A DNA stretch of 64,000 nt from Phytophthora quininea (Eukaryota > Oomycota > Peronosporomycetes > Peronosporales > Peronosporaceae): positions 186,001-250,000 of the forward strand of contig JAAVTG010000229.1 of assembly GCA_011947345.1 (NCBI GenBank). Direction: 5' to 3'. The position numbers and the translations under genes were made by a program. Below the pieces are notes generated by a model. The model did no database searches and was not told where the DNA came from. It saw only the letters and a program-made list of their open reading frames with translations. Positions within the stretch are counted from its first letter, which is position 1. Each line of letters starts with the position of its first letter. Positions 49,006 through 61,152 of the stretch are shown in pieces.

Positions 49006-52000
49006 CTACCGACGACTCATCATACTGAGCGAGTCGATGTGCATTTCCATGGCCTTTAGGTCGTCTGGAAGTCCGCAAAGCGTGTGCGCCGCCAACTCGC
49101 GACGCGTTGGCCACACCGGTCCGCAACCTTTATCGGCGCCCGAATAATACTCGAGGCTGAGGAATCCCTTCTCAGGGAACCCGCCGTCCTTGAGCCACGA
49201 GTAGTTGAGCTCCCAGCCGGGGATCTTCTCGTCACGACTCCATCCAAACGTCTCGTCCTGCCAGTTCTCGCCCGGCTCATCGATGGCAAGTCGCACCAGC
49301 GCCTTGGCCATTTCTCGTTCTTCATACCGAGCGAGTGCGAGCTCGTAGTAGTTGTCAGGCCATAACGGCGTCAATACGTTGAGCATCCGAGACGATACAG
49401 TGCCTGTCCTGCTTCGTCATCCGTGAGGGCCGACAATATGCCGCTGAAGTGGTGAAGATCCGTGATTCGATCGAAAATGGTGCACACCAGGTCACAGCGA
49501 GAGGACGCAAAGACAGCGGGCCAAGCTCCCAGCAACTGGATCGCTTGCTGCACAGTGATCCACCTTGTCGATAAACACCACTGGAGATTGAACAGCAATC
49601 GTCGAGCAGTGCAGACGTTCGACGCTGCGGCTGGTGATGATCGCTGCGCGCTGCTTCCCTCATTCACCATCGCACCCTCCTCAGCAAGGTCTCCGTCCTG
49701 TGGTGCTTGCCCTCGAACAGAAGCAGTTGTTTGGCGAGAGGCGGCTCTACTGCTTTCACCACTGACGCTAACTTTTCGTGCGACGTCGCCCAACGGAGCC
49801 AGCTCGACCGATTTGGTCAGACCTGCACCAAATTCAATGTAGTTCTTGAGCGTGTTCATCTTCTCATACTCTTCAAAGACTCGGCGAGTGAAAAAGCGCT
49901 GCGGCGGGAATGGTTGGCCCAACCATTCTGACAACGCTTCTGTGTTCGATGTTCGCGATGCTGTTGAAGGTATCGACACAGATCTCCTCGCGCTTCGACT
50001 ATTTTTCGGCGATGCAGAAGCGGAGCTTGCAGTAGATACCCCATGCCTGCGCCCATGCGGTCGAATTGACAAAGCTGAAGCATTTGTTCAAAGCGCTTGG
50101 TCGACAGAGGATAGCACGGCGTTCGTCCAAGCTGCACGTAGTCAAGCTCCAAGTAGCCGAAGCGTGGCGCCGTGTCGAGGAACTTTGGCTCCAACACGAA
50201 AGGCTTCCCATGCAGCACTTCGTTTCGGAATCCATGGTGGTTAGCGTGCTGACTGGTGTCTTTCAGCCCGCTTTTCTTGCGCAGGAACGCCGTGCGGTTG
50301 CTGTTTTCGATCAGCTTGCGTAGCGTGATGCGATCCAAGTCGCTGGCGAGATCGATGCGATAGTGTCCTGTTGCGATCCCCAGTATTGGCAGCAGTCCCT
50401 GCCCCAGGAGATGCTGGACACGGAGGCGATCAGACGAGTTGAGGTTGCGATCCATCAGCTCGTACGCGCTACGATAGTCGGTCATATGGGGCAAGAGCGC
50501 AGTAACTGCCTGGGACGGATTGCACACATCGCGCACTGCTTCCAGAAGCATTTGAGCTTCATGCGCCTTGAAAATCAGCCCTGTCTTGGCCATGAGGAAT
50601 ATCCGCGTCTTATCCTTGCTCGATGCGATATTTTCAATAAGCCGCTCGACTCCTGCCTCAGTGTTAGCGCTGTCGCGACCCAGGGATACATGCAGATCGA
50701 CGAAATCAATCTGCAATCGCCCCTCTGTCGGGATTTCAAACGGCAAGTTGGTGTCCAGATCCACACATTCGCGTGCGAGACCTCCATCGATACTGTCGAG
50801 GTTGAAGCTCTCCATGAGCTCCACGAACTCGTCGATCTCGATCGTCCCCGTGCCGTCTAAGTCGTACAGCGCCACATACCGTGGCACATCTTCGTCACGA
50901 AATTGCAGCCCGAGCTTCCACATGCCGGCGCGAAGTTCATTCTCATCAATGAAGCCTGAGTCGTCACTGTCTAGCTCACGGAAAAGCTCTTCCAGCGACC
51001 CTCGATCGAGGCGTCGGGACACCATTTCTTGCGCGCTGGGGGCTTGTACATCGGTCAGAATGCCTGCAGTCTTGAGCAGCTTTCGTCGAGCGTCAACACC
51101 TTCCTTGGCCTCGCGGAGTTCGACGCGGATATGTCGGCGCTGCTTACCGACTGTGGACGTGTGAACGATGGACAGAATTTGCATCCCTGCTTGGTGTTGG
51201 CCACGCGTAGTAGTTCGAGAGCGATAGCCCGCTCGTACGGCACCTCCATGCTCAGATCGTAGCTTCCAGTCGGATCGGCGGGGTCAAAGCTGCTGTCGCC
51301 GTCCCCTGCAGCGTCAAAATTACACCCTTCGAGCGATATCGACAGTTTCTTGCTGTCTGCACAAGCGGCAGCAGCGTGCAGCAACGCTCGGCCGCCCATG
51401 TTGCCCAACGGGTTGCCGCCTAACATGAGGTGAGTGAGCGGCAGCGCGTTGTTGATTTTGAGGGCACTGGCAATCGCTAGCGCTCCTTGTGCTGGGATAT
51501 TGTTGTTGCTCATGTCGAGATGCTGCAGCGTCGTATTCGACAGCAACGCCTCCCCACGGCTTGTGCGCCAGCGTTCCCGAACGCATTATACGACAGGTTC
51601 AGCTCACGAAGCCCCGAGTTGTACGCTAACGCCTTACCGATCTCCACAGCGCCAGCGAGACGGAGATAGTTCCACGACAGATCGAGCGACGTGAGTGTGT
51701 TGTTGATACTCAGCATCGTAGCAAGCGCTTCACCGCCGGTGGTGACGGAAGGACGGACAACGTTGAGATGTTCGCTACTGCCGACCAAATTGCGTGACAC
51801 GTCCAACGTCTGCAGCGACTTGTTGGAGTGCAGCGCGCGAGCGAACGGCACGAGCTCGCCGTCGTCGACGTCAGCACTGCCAAGCCGCAGTGTCTGCAGC
51901 TTGCAATTTGGCGAGCCCAAGTACGACGCCAAGGCGTGACGCTTGGCTGTCCACCTTGTTCTCGGACAGGTCCAGGTGGAACAGGTCGGGCTTGCTCACA

Positions 52001-52853
52001 ACCACCTCAACCAGAGCTTGAAGGCCTCGATCACGCAGGCGGTTGTTGCGGACGTTCAATCCTGTGACCATGGGCAAGTCCAACAGACAAACCGCGAACA
52101 CGCACGCCAGGTCGTCGCCGATTGCCATGTGCGAGACGTTGATCTCGGGCGAGAAGTAGTGGCGGATGATGAGGCGGATGCACGGGGCAGGTCGCGTTCA
52201 AGACACAGCGTCGAAAATTTGTGGCGAGCCGTGAATGGGTCCCCACTCAGCAGACCACCGCTACAGTGGTGACCGGATCGCGTCGAGGAACCACCAAACA
52301 GCGTCCTGGTGGCGTTGGTTGCTTTGTCGGCCTTAGGTTTGGGGATCTTTATGAGGAGAGGCACGCGTGCTCCTGGTGCTGCATTATCTTCCTCTCGCAA
52401 GTCCAGCGGCGGGGTAGTCTGGGCTTGAGCAGCTAGAAACTCGCTGAGAGGCTCCAGAGTCAGGTGCTTTTGAGCCGCGAGCTGGCGGAAGATCGTGTAG
52501 CACTCGCTTTTGGCAGCCTTGCCAAAGTACTTGGCCTTGGCCTCGGGTGTGATGGTGATGGCTCGCTGCGAGACGGTGCGTTGGCTCGGTCGGATCGGAG
52601 CCGCCAGCTCCATCAGCAGCGGGTCCGGGATCGTCGACGCCGGCAGCGGCAGCTTCGAGAGGCGGAGGAACTTGCCGGCGGCAGACTCGTCTTCTGCGCG
52701 TTTGGAGCGGGCGAGCGCCGGGAGGCTGCGGCGCAGGTCCGCGTCGATCTCCCAGTGCTTGTTGAGGCGCGAGATATCCCATTTCTCCCTCTCCAGGGCC
52801 GGCACCGCAGCAGATGCGGTCGTGTCTGCGACCGGGGCATCTTTACCTGGCAT
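49006..52853 (-). CDS. leucine-rich repeat plus EF-hand protein of about 1280 residues
   Basis: Starts at ATG 52853 (MPGKDAPVAD) and ends at TAG 49006. After a 240-residue charged N-terminus come RI-type leucine-rich repeats at about residues 245-500 (LNVRNNRLRDRGLQALVEVV, LFHLDLSENKV, LQTLDVSRNLV, LTSLDLSWNYL, LRELNLSYNAFGNAGAQAV, LQHLDMSNNNIPAQGALAIA). Two canonical EF-hand loops follow at about 630 and 665 (DSDDSGFIDENE and DLDGTGTIEIDE), so Ca2+ binding is likely. The rest is a long unrecognised region and a C-terminal domain (WITVQQAIQLLGAWP...FSGILSALTDDEAGQALYRL). It is probably a cytosolic Ca2+-responsive scaffold (inference). The frame is broken at 49387-49388, 50002-50006, 51185-51187, 51552-51555, 51945 and 52184-52187. 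All but 51945 are cured by one extra base in a run. No introns are needed. Confidence 0.8.
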
Positions 52854-54114
52854 GGCGTCCGCGAGACACGAGGATGTACGACCCGTGAGGTGGCTGGGTG
52901 TTCTTCAGCGACGCCATCAGAACAGCAAAAATAAATCGGCGAGACAACTCGGTTTCGCGCCCTTCTTGCGCAAGTTGAAGCGCTCTGCAACAAGTAATAA
53001 TACTTGACGCCCTCCGCTTGGTTCTGCGACGCGAGATTGTTTGCAGTCACTGCGAAGCACGGACTACCTGGTGGTGAACGCAGTTGCCCCCGTGACAAGG
53101 TGTATTCCATTGGCGAGCCCAAGGAATGATGCTTTCCACACAAAATTGCACTATCGGGTTGGCTGGCGGGGCCTTTTACTTATCGGTAAATACCGGTGTT
53201 TGCCTCCAGTTGCTGTGGCCACCCGCTGCAAATTTTCCCCTCACTTCAGTTCTAGAAGAATAACCAGCAAGCCGACTTCGTCCCTTGTCGGATTGAGCTG
53301 ACGGTCATTTGCATGAGCTCCGTTAATTAGTTGTTGACTTCCAAGAACCGAGTGTTCAAAAGGAGAAACTCTAGCGCCTGCACACCACGCGCGTCGAGGA
53401 AAGCTCGACCAAATCTCTCGTGCGCTTCCCGCTGCATCAACGCGCCGTAGTCACACCCGCTGGACCCTTTTTCGAGCACCACGGCCGGAGGAAAGGAGTG
53501 GCTGGGGATTACCAAAGGATCCGTTGTGTTCGTCATTTGCGCCGTGATTGGCTCGCGCCAGCGTCAGCGCCTGCTGCTGCTGGCGTGCTGTGCCAGCAGG
53601 CAGGTCAGCTCCAAGGTATCGTCGGCAAGGTGGCGTTGAGCGCGTTGATCCTGGCGGGAACGCGAGCTGCTCGTACCAAAATTGAGCAGCGATAACGGGG
53701 CGGACTGCAACTTGCCCTGCCACGTCTGCCGTCGATTGGAAAAGACTTGGCCACTGTATTGGGACGGACAGTCACTGACGCATTCGAGTGCAACGTGACG
53801 CTCGACTTTCCCCTTCTACAAAGTCCGCATCAAAACCCACTTTACTATTGAAAGCCGCATATCTGAAAGGCTGCACTCGAGCAAAAACGTGCCGAAAAAA
53901 ATCTTCAGTCCGGTGGGACAACCGCCGGCTGGCGCTCTGGTAGAGTCAACCAGCATTTTGCTATTTACCGAGCAGCTACAGCGTCGCCGTCGGCGGTGCG
54001 GCCGTCGAGAACTCTCTCGCTAACCTCTTCGTCTACACTGTCCAAGCGACCAAGTGGCCTCTACAAAAGTGCAAGAAGCCAAGCTGCACAACAAGGCAAC
54101 TAGCTTCCTCACCA
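52854..54114. other. divergent intergenic stretch with a weak coding candidate
   Basis: Holds the upstream regions of the LRR/EF-hand gene (minus) and the ankyrin-TIR gene (plus). Only the minus-strand frames at 53327-53723 look at all protein-like. The rest (52854-53326 and 53724-54114) shows nothing. Confidence 0.35.
53327..53723 (-). CDS. possible small hypothetical gene, frame-broken
   Basis: Two overlapping minus-strand frames. The downstream one ends in ALMQREAHERFGRAFLDARG and VQALEFLLLNTRFLEV before a stop at 53327, which has helix-like, protein-like composition. The upstream frame (53451-53723) contains ARQQQQALTLARANHGANDE. Joining them needs extra bases in the A5 run (minus strand) near 53470. 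There is no ATG in a good position and no known domain. It could be a remnant or chance. Confidence 0.25.
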
Positions 54115-57100
54115 ATGTATGAGGGCATGTCCACCCCGAGCGACAAGCGGGCATCGCTGCCGAGTATGCCCACCTCGGAGACCAAGACGCTGTCCACCGG
54201 GAGCCGACCGTCTGCCGCATCCATAGGTCACGGCGCACCCCGCGAGGACGACGAGGACGCTCAACGCATCCCCATGATGCCGCTCATGGGGCAGGTCGCC
54301 GCCAAGTCGGCGTCCAGCGTCGTCTCCCGGCACAGTGTGGGCTCGCACCTGTCGCTCAACCAGCTCAACACCGCCAGCCAGTTGCGCCGGCGTCCGATGT
54401 CCACCATGTCCAGCAAGAAGCGGTCCTTCTACCACGCCGGCAACGCCACCAACCTACGCGGCAAGGCCCCGCGGGTGCCCCAACACTACCTCAACGCTCG
54501 CTTCCGACACAATTCCTTCTTTGCCAGGCGGCTGCTACGTACGGGACTACCGCTGTCCTTTGTGTTGGCTGCTGGACTGGGGGTCTACTACTTCTACAAG
54601 CCGCACTGGCTCACGCTCAACGACGACGCCCCGACGGACTATGGCTTCACGCTGCACTCGGCCAGAATGGTCTACACCTTCCAGGCCAATAGCTGCGAGA
54701 ACGTCGTGGGGTTCTCCACGCTCGTGTATCACACACTGCCTGCGGTGATTCTGCTGATGCTACCGGGCTCGGGATGGAGACTTTTGAACCGTTCAAGAGA
54801 GAGGAGATGGAGGCTGGCGCTGCCGGTCCCGGAGCGCAGACAGACAAAACCGATATGGAGACGGGAAACGGTGGCATGGATCTGGAAGAAGACGACGATG
54901 CCGACGGCAATTTGACCAAGATCAAGCGACGCCTGATCTTCCAGTTCTGCGAGGTGGTGGCTGTGATGTTGCTGCTGTTCCAGGCCGTGGTGGTGCTCTT
55001 CTTCCTCTACATGTTCTTCAAAGGAGGCGTCTTCCGATGCAACAAGCACGCGGTGCAGCTCTTCGCGCTCGTAGCGATGGTCTGCTTCGTTTGGATTTTC
55101 ACCGAGCTCCAGTACTTTGCGCGGTTCCGAGAGCACGTTAAAATGCTGCTGGGGGCCTTTCAAGAAAGCGACCAGACTGGCGACGTTCGCAACCACGTCA
55201 TGGACCCGGGTTTTGATCAGCTCATGAATCAATCCGACAAGGCACTCGCCGTCGTGCGAAAGCGTCTGTACAAGGCTACTCGACAAGGAGATCTGCGTGA
55301 AATGCGGGACATTTTAGACTATGCCGAGGCAGGAGGATTGACAAGCGAGGAGCACGGCTTTCCTCGCAAGAGCTACGCCCCGTCATCGCTCCTGTTGGGC
55401 TGCTTCGCACAGTCCCGCAAAACCCGGTGCACGTGGCTGCTTACCATGGGAATATTCGTGCACTGGAGTTGCTGGAAGCTCGCGGGTTCGACGTCACAGC
55501 GATGGACAAATTCAGCCGTGTGCGCTTCTCGACGGGCGATCTCTTTTGGTATTTCGCCCGGTTCTTCGTGGCCCGTCCAGGTGCTGCTGGCGGTGGCAGT
55601 GAAGAGGAGACTGCCGCATCGATCTTCCGAACAACGTTGGTAACGCCGCTGCATTGTGCGGTTTCAACAGGCCAGCTGGAAGCTGTTCGCTGGCTGCTGG
55701 CTCGTGGCGCGTCACCTCGGACCTTGGCTCGGTCTTCGTACCGTTCGGATCGGGTGCCGCCTCTGTTTCTAGCAGAACACCCGGACGTTGTCCGTGAATT
55801 GCTTCTTCATGGTGCTGATCCTTTGGCTGTCCCGGACCCGGGATTTATGAACACGTTGACAGCCTTGCAGCTCGCGTATCTGCGCGGAAACTATGCCGTG
55901 GCTCAGGAACTGGAGGAATGGGGTGGTGATGTTGCGCTTACTCCGTTCCACTCGGCTGCAGGCAGGAATGACGTTCTGGCTGTACGCAAATTCTTACGCA
56001 AGAAGACGGATCTGAATTGTCTAGGTGAAATGGGCTATGTGGGCCTCAACCGCCGTACCCGTTGCACTGGGCAGCAGTAAGCGGTTCCTTAGAAGTGGTA
56101 GACCTGCTGGTCGCAGCAGGTGCCGATCCCAATTTCCAGGACACTCGCGGACGCTCCCCACTGCATTGGGCAGCGCGTCTGAACAGACTTGACGTGGTGC
56201 GGTCGTTGATTCAAGCTGGGGGCGACCCCAACTTGGTGGACGTCGACTATATGACTCCACTCATGTGCGCTGCCCTTGGACAAGATGCGTCTCGTGAGCT
56301 TTTCACCGAGTTGACTGGTGCGGGCGCTGATATTAACTACCAACTCCCCACAAATGGTGACACTGCGCTGCACGTTGCTGTCCGAGAGGAGAGCGAGAAG
56401 TCAGCACTCGCCATTCTGGCCTGCGGAGGCAACCTTATGAAGATGAATATTGAGGGAATGCGTCCGCTTGATTGCACAATGTCGACGCGACTGCTGTTTG
56501 AGATCAAACGCGCAGCCGGACAGCGCGACGTGATGATCAGCTACACGCACTCGCACGCCGAGTTTGCCAAAAGATCCGCAAGTCATTGGAGGATGCGAAC
56601 GTGACGACTTGGCTGGACTTGATGGACCCCAGCGGCATCGGTGGCGGCTCTGTGTGGCGCGAAGAGATCGCGCGTGGAATCACGAATGCTGCAGTGGTGT
56701 TGTGTCTTCTCACCGAAGACTACGCCAAGTCGGAATGGTGCTTAAAGGAATTAGCTCTGGCCAAACAAGTAGGAACCCCCATCTTGGCTGTCTCGACAGA
56801 AGGCGTCACCATTGGCGAAGATCTGCAGGTGTACCTCTACACGCGGCAAATGATCCCGTTTGAGCCTGCCATCACACGCACAAGACGCAACAGCGTCAAT
56901 GTGAAGCAGATCGAGTACGACTACGACGACGCCAAGTACAAGTCCCAGTTCCGACTGCTGATCGATGGCGTGCGCGACGAAATTCAAAAGCGCCGGGACG
57001 CTACTCAGCAGAAGAACATTGCCAGCAGCCGTCGTAACGCAGGCATGGTGCAGACGGCAACGGGCACGATGCTGGCGGCGTCAGGAAACGGAGGATTCTC

Positions 57101-57815
57101 GCGACTCTTTAAGCAATGGGACCCCAACGCAAGTGGGGCTCAAAGACATTTCGTGTTCCTCTCACATGGCGACAAACACCCTGGTTTCGTGCAGCAATTG
57201 TACCGGGAGCTGACGGACGCCGGCGTCGTGTGCTATGGAGATCGCAATGTCGAGGACCAAGACTTTGAGGACCGCATTCACGCCGCGCAGGAGGCCATTC
57301 TGCAGTGCACGTGCTTCATTGTCATCATGTCAAAGCAAACGATCGCCAGCGAGCTCGTGCGAGACCAACTGGCTTTTGCCGAAGACAAGGGGCGGCCGAT
57401 CTTCCCCATCGCGTTGAACGACCTGGACCCGGGCCTGGACAAGCGCTACTCGCTTGCGCGCCACGAGCTGTTCCACTTCATGGCCAACGGCATGAGCTTC
57501 AAGCCCAGCGCGGACCGGCTCATCCAGGGCGTGCGGCGCTACTACCGCGACGACAACGGCACGATGGTGGACAACCGCACGCGCATCGCTAGCGCCAACA
57601 CGTCGTTCGTGTCGTTCACCTTCAGCGAGCCTGGCTCCAAGGACCACGACCACGAGGCCGCGGGCAATCCGGTCATCCGGGAGGGCTCTGTACTTCATGC
57701 CAGCAGCGACGAGCCCAGCGAGGCCGACTCGAGCACCGTCACACGCAACTTCGAGTCCATCTCGGGCATCGACGACGTCCAGCTAGACCTATCGAGCACC
57801 CACGTGCGCATGTAA
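54115..57815 (+). CDS. four-TM ankyrin-repeat protein with two TIR domains
   Basis: Starts at ATG 54115 and ends at TAA 57813-57815. With four bases restored it is exactly 1234 codons plus stop. Residues 1-140 are Ser-rich and basic. Four hydrophobic segments lie at about 143-163, 197-217, 279-302 and 313-333. Ankyrin repeats cover about 435-800 (TPLHCAVSTGQLEAVRWLLA, PLHWAAVSGSLEVVDLLVAA, SPLHWAARLNRLDVVRSLI, TALHVAV). TIR1 is at about 805-925 with DVMISYTHSHAEFAK and YAKSEWCLKEL. That is the plant-type motif whose Glu (here Glu880) is catalytic in NAD-cleaving TIRs. TIR2 is at about 1012-1140 (HFVFLSHGDKHPGFVQQLY) and has VRDQLAFA at the matching place, so it lacks the Glu. It is likely a membrane-anchored receptor or scaffold with one potentially active TIR (inference). 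Breaks: 54771-54773, 55378-55381, 56041-56043 and 56569-56572, each cured by one extra base in the run. No introns. Confidence 0.85.
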
Positions 57816-58234
57816 GACGCGTCGGAACAACAGATACACATACAAGACTAGGAAAAATACTACACACATTTATCGGTGACTCACTGGCCTCCTTCTTCGC
57901 CATTTCGCGGTGACTCACTTGGCTTCTTGGCGGTGTAGGTCGCGAAATGACCGTTGCGGTCCCTTCGCCTTGATCCTGGCGACACCCTGTGCATGACAGG
58001 CATGAGCCCTTGGAATCATGCGTGAGTGATCTCTGACTCTGCGTTGACTTCGCTCATGTGCTGATGGAGCGAGCTCGCCATGCGAGCGCGACACGGGAAC
58101 CCCCTCAACTCAACGAGGGCCTTCGCTTCTCTCTGCAGACCTCCATGGCAACACCACGCATCGACTGCCCACACGTTACAACGGCTAATAAATAGTTCAT
58201 TTTCAACGAGCTTATCTACACTTTTGAGTTCTGT
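57816..58234. other. convergent intergenic stretch
   Basis: 420 bases between the ankyrin-TIR stop and the acidic protein's stop. It contains a short imperfect duplication (GGTGACTCACTGGCCTCCTTC near 57880 and GGTGACTCACTTGGCTTCTTG near 57911). No gene seen. Confidence 0.4.
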
Positions 58235-58748
58235 TCACATGTCGAGTTGGAAGATGAGGTCCTCCTGCTGGTCGTCGTCGTCGTCCTCCAGGTCGAGCTC
58301 GTGCTGGGCCCAGCCTGTGAGCTGCGACGACGACGCCGTAGACGTGTCCGAGAGGTCGAGTGCGTCGTCGAAGCCCATGAGGAAGCCCCCGGGCAGTTTT
58401 TGGTCGGGCGAGTAGTACGTGTTCTCCTTGCTGGCCTGGTAGTAGCAGCCCTCGTCGTCGCTGCCGTCGTCGTCGTCGTCGTCGTCACTGTCGTCGTCGC
58501 TATCACTTTCGTCGACCTCCTCGAGGCCGCGGCGCATGGCCGCCAGGAAGGACTCGGGCTCGAACTGTGGCTGCTGCTGCTTTCTGGGTTTTCAGGCTGA
58601 GGCCGTCGTCCAGGTCAGGGCGCAGTCGCAGCGCTTCGTCGATGTCGATGCAGCTGCCCACGAGGGCGGCGGGGTCCGACACCTGTAGACGCTGAGCCCG
58701 TCGCAGGAACGCGCCCGCGGGCTGGATCACGTCGCTCATGGCGTTCAT
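58235..58748 (-). CDS. acidic Asp-rich protein of about 171 residues, unknown function
   Basis: Starts at ATG 58748 (MNAMSDVIQPAGAFLRRAQR) and ends at TGA 58235. The N-terminal half has helix-like sense (DPAALVGSCIDIDEALRLRP). The C-terminal half has a run of Asp/Ser (ESDSDDDSDDDDDDDGSDDE) encoded by a GAC/GTC triplet repeat, then GGFLMGFDDALDLSDTS and a second acidic patch before the end. The two halves lie in different frames. Extra A's in the runs at 58581-58583 and 58589-58592 join them through QQQPQFEPESFLAAM. A longer upstream extension of the frame to 58979 has no ATG-supported sense. Acidic tails of this kind occur in chromatin and nucleolar proteins, but I cannot name the family. Confidence 0.55.
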
Positions 58749-61152
58749 CTCGGATGGAGGCGCTTCTTCTTGTGGAGATTCGAGTGGCTTGTGCGTGGGC
58801 GAGCGATTCGGAAAGTGAGCAGCCGTAGTCGCGTGACCTGCCGCGTCTCTGGAGAGAGAAACCGCCGGGGGACAGAGTCGCGGCGGGCCAAACCATTTTT
58901 CGCACCGGAACTCGACCTGCAACTTATACAGGACACAAATATGCCTAATTGTTGCTTGAAGACAATTATGTCGTCTCAAAAACCTTTATGTTGTCATAAC
59001 TTGAGTATGTTGCTCTACGAGCGAGAACCAGCAAGTGCATGCTAACAGGGCTGACTGGACAACGAGCAAGCAAGCAAGCAGCGCATGCTATTAGCTCCGT
59101 GGATGTCGGTCTCCGACCTCGGTGTGGGGTGCGTAGAGGGACAAGGTACCCGGCAACATCCATCGCCCGGGTTTCGAGCCTCGCCTCGACTATCCCGGCG
59201 GCGACCGGAGCCATCTTCCTCTCTCTCTCTGGTCGATTTGGGGGCAGACAAGATTTGTCTGGTGACGTCTTACTGCGTCGCGTTTCAACAGGGGTTCTGA
59301 CTGGCGCCGAGTATGCGGCTCCAGATTCAAGCATGTGGGTCTTGACCATAGAGTGGCCGCGTGCACAAGTTGCAGGCGCCACTCGTTCCATGCTGCCACG
59401 CCGGCCAGTGATCTTGAGCGGTTCTCGTCGGGGCTGACGCGTCCGCTTGTCCCGTTTCGGTTCGCCCAAGCAGAGACGCGGGGGCTCCACGCGTCGGAGC
59501 TGACATAGTTTGTCAACAAGCACTGTTTTCCAACTTCACCATGGCTTCTACAGCCTGCAGGATAGTTGTTTCTCTTTGCTACACAGCAAAATGGACATAA
59601 CCCCCAGGCACAGCAACATTCCCGACCTCTTGAAGTTCGACAGCGTTGCCTTGAACTTCAAACCCATACGGATCTTGCCCGTCGACGAACGCGAGGACCT
59701 GGGCCATTGCACCGGAAGGAATCCTTCCTGACCGAGCCGCACCAGAGGCGGCGTGATCTCGATGGTTGACTTGGCGGAGAGCTGGCCACGCGGATCGATC
59801 TTCGGTGGAGCATTGCTTCACCTTGCCATTTGCTGCAAGCAAGTGGCTCTCATTGAAGGCGGGGGCGTTTGATCGCGCTTTGCAGAAGCGGGCGTGCGAA
59901 TGTCTGCGCGTGCTTTTTAAGCAGCTGAACGACATACAAACACAAGGAAAGATTCCGGTCAACTTGAAGGCGCTTCCCACTCAGCTGAACGATGGCTTGT
60001 ACGGACGCTTTGCAGAGCCACCGTCGGCCGTCTCCAAGCGCAGCAACGACGACAAATTCAGCTCAACTGAAATAGACAGTATTAGATGACCACCAACAGG
60101 ACCAAGGCGAGCGAGCTCCCTGATTTCCAACCACGGCTTGCTGCCCAAGAACTCGCTGACAAGCGAGCATCGTTTAGCTGTCTCGAATCGCTGCGGCAGC
60201 GACTCGCTGCCTATTCCCCCAAGGGACAGCTCGTGTCCCAAAAGTCTTTCTTCCTTGCCACCAGGGACCGCGGAGCGCACTGATGAAGCTGGTGTTGGCA
60301 GTGAGTCTTGCTGTGGAGGCACTTGCTCCCACAAGTTGGCTTTACTTGTATCTGGCACAACCAAAGCGAGCTTCGTGGAGCCAAGTCCGTGGAAGCTCTT
60401 CGGTAATCCCTTTATCTACCAGTACGCAACTTGTCCGGCGGGACCGCAAGCATTTGGCCGCAGCTTGGTCGGACTGCCAAATTCAACAGCAGTCGACAAT
60501 ACTGAGCTGAGTGAATCACGTGAAGTGGAACACGAGCGAGAGAGCAGGCGGTGCTCCCAGGAAGTTGGCCTTGCTTGCATCAGGCACAAACCAAAAGTGA
60601 GAAGGAGCTTCACGTGCCGATGCCGGTGGTGCCCACAAGAGCTCCCCTTTGCTCACCTACCAAAACTACCTTTGTCCACCTACTACTGCCAGCATCTTCG
60701 CAAGCTGCCAGTCAGCACGTATGCTAGCGGCAAGCAAGCTTTGACACTCGTGGTGAGCTCATTCCATCCAAACTGTACGGCATCTCTTCATTTCCGAGGG
60801 AAAATCTAGTCGCGAAGTGTTGCCGGTAAGCAAAGGCGAATCGCCACTGCCTCGGGATCAGTTTAATTGCTTTACCACTGAGCTCCATTTAGCGTCGCCG
60901 CGCTGCCGACCGTTCCTTGCTCAGCGTTTCGCGGGACATCTCATGGCTGCGACCTGCCATCCCCACCAGGCAGCCACGCGAAAGAGGAGGCCTGCGACGT
61001 CGCCCACAGCTCGGCGAGCGCCATGGCTCGACCAGACTTGAAGACAACCCCGATTTATCCTAACTTTTACCCCATTAGCTAACTCGCGACTTGAGCTCCA
61101 TCCCACTGCCGCAAGTTCAGTCGCCGTTCTTCCTCTGCATCGCTCGCTTGCC
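58749..61152. other. 2.4-kb gene-poor stretch with degenerate coding fragments
   Basis: No intact gene. Short frames with faint protein sense are visible: 59766-60089 (LQKRACECLRVLFKQLNDIQ), 60086-60283, and 60300-60510 (SPWKLFGNPFIYQYATC), all plus, and 59579-59980 minus (MAQVLAFVDGQDPYGFEVQG). They are interrupted and overlap each other, which suggests decayed multicopy or transposon-derived sequence. An imperfect direct repeat links about 60320-60375 and 60545-60605. I see no terminal repeats or target-site duplications. The last 100 bases, pyrimidine-rich, should contain the PDZ gene promoter. Confidence 0.4.

Noticed and set aside
58450..58500. Triplet GTC/GAC repeat as a separate microsatellite feature
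   Set aside because: It is the coding run for the Asp-rich segment of the acidic protein and needs no separate explanation.
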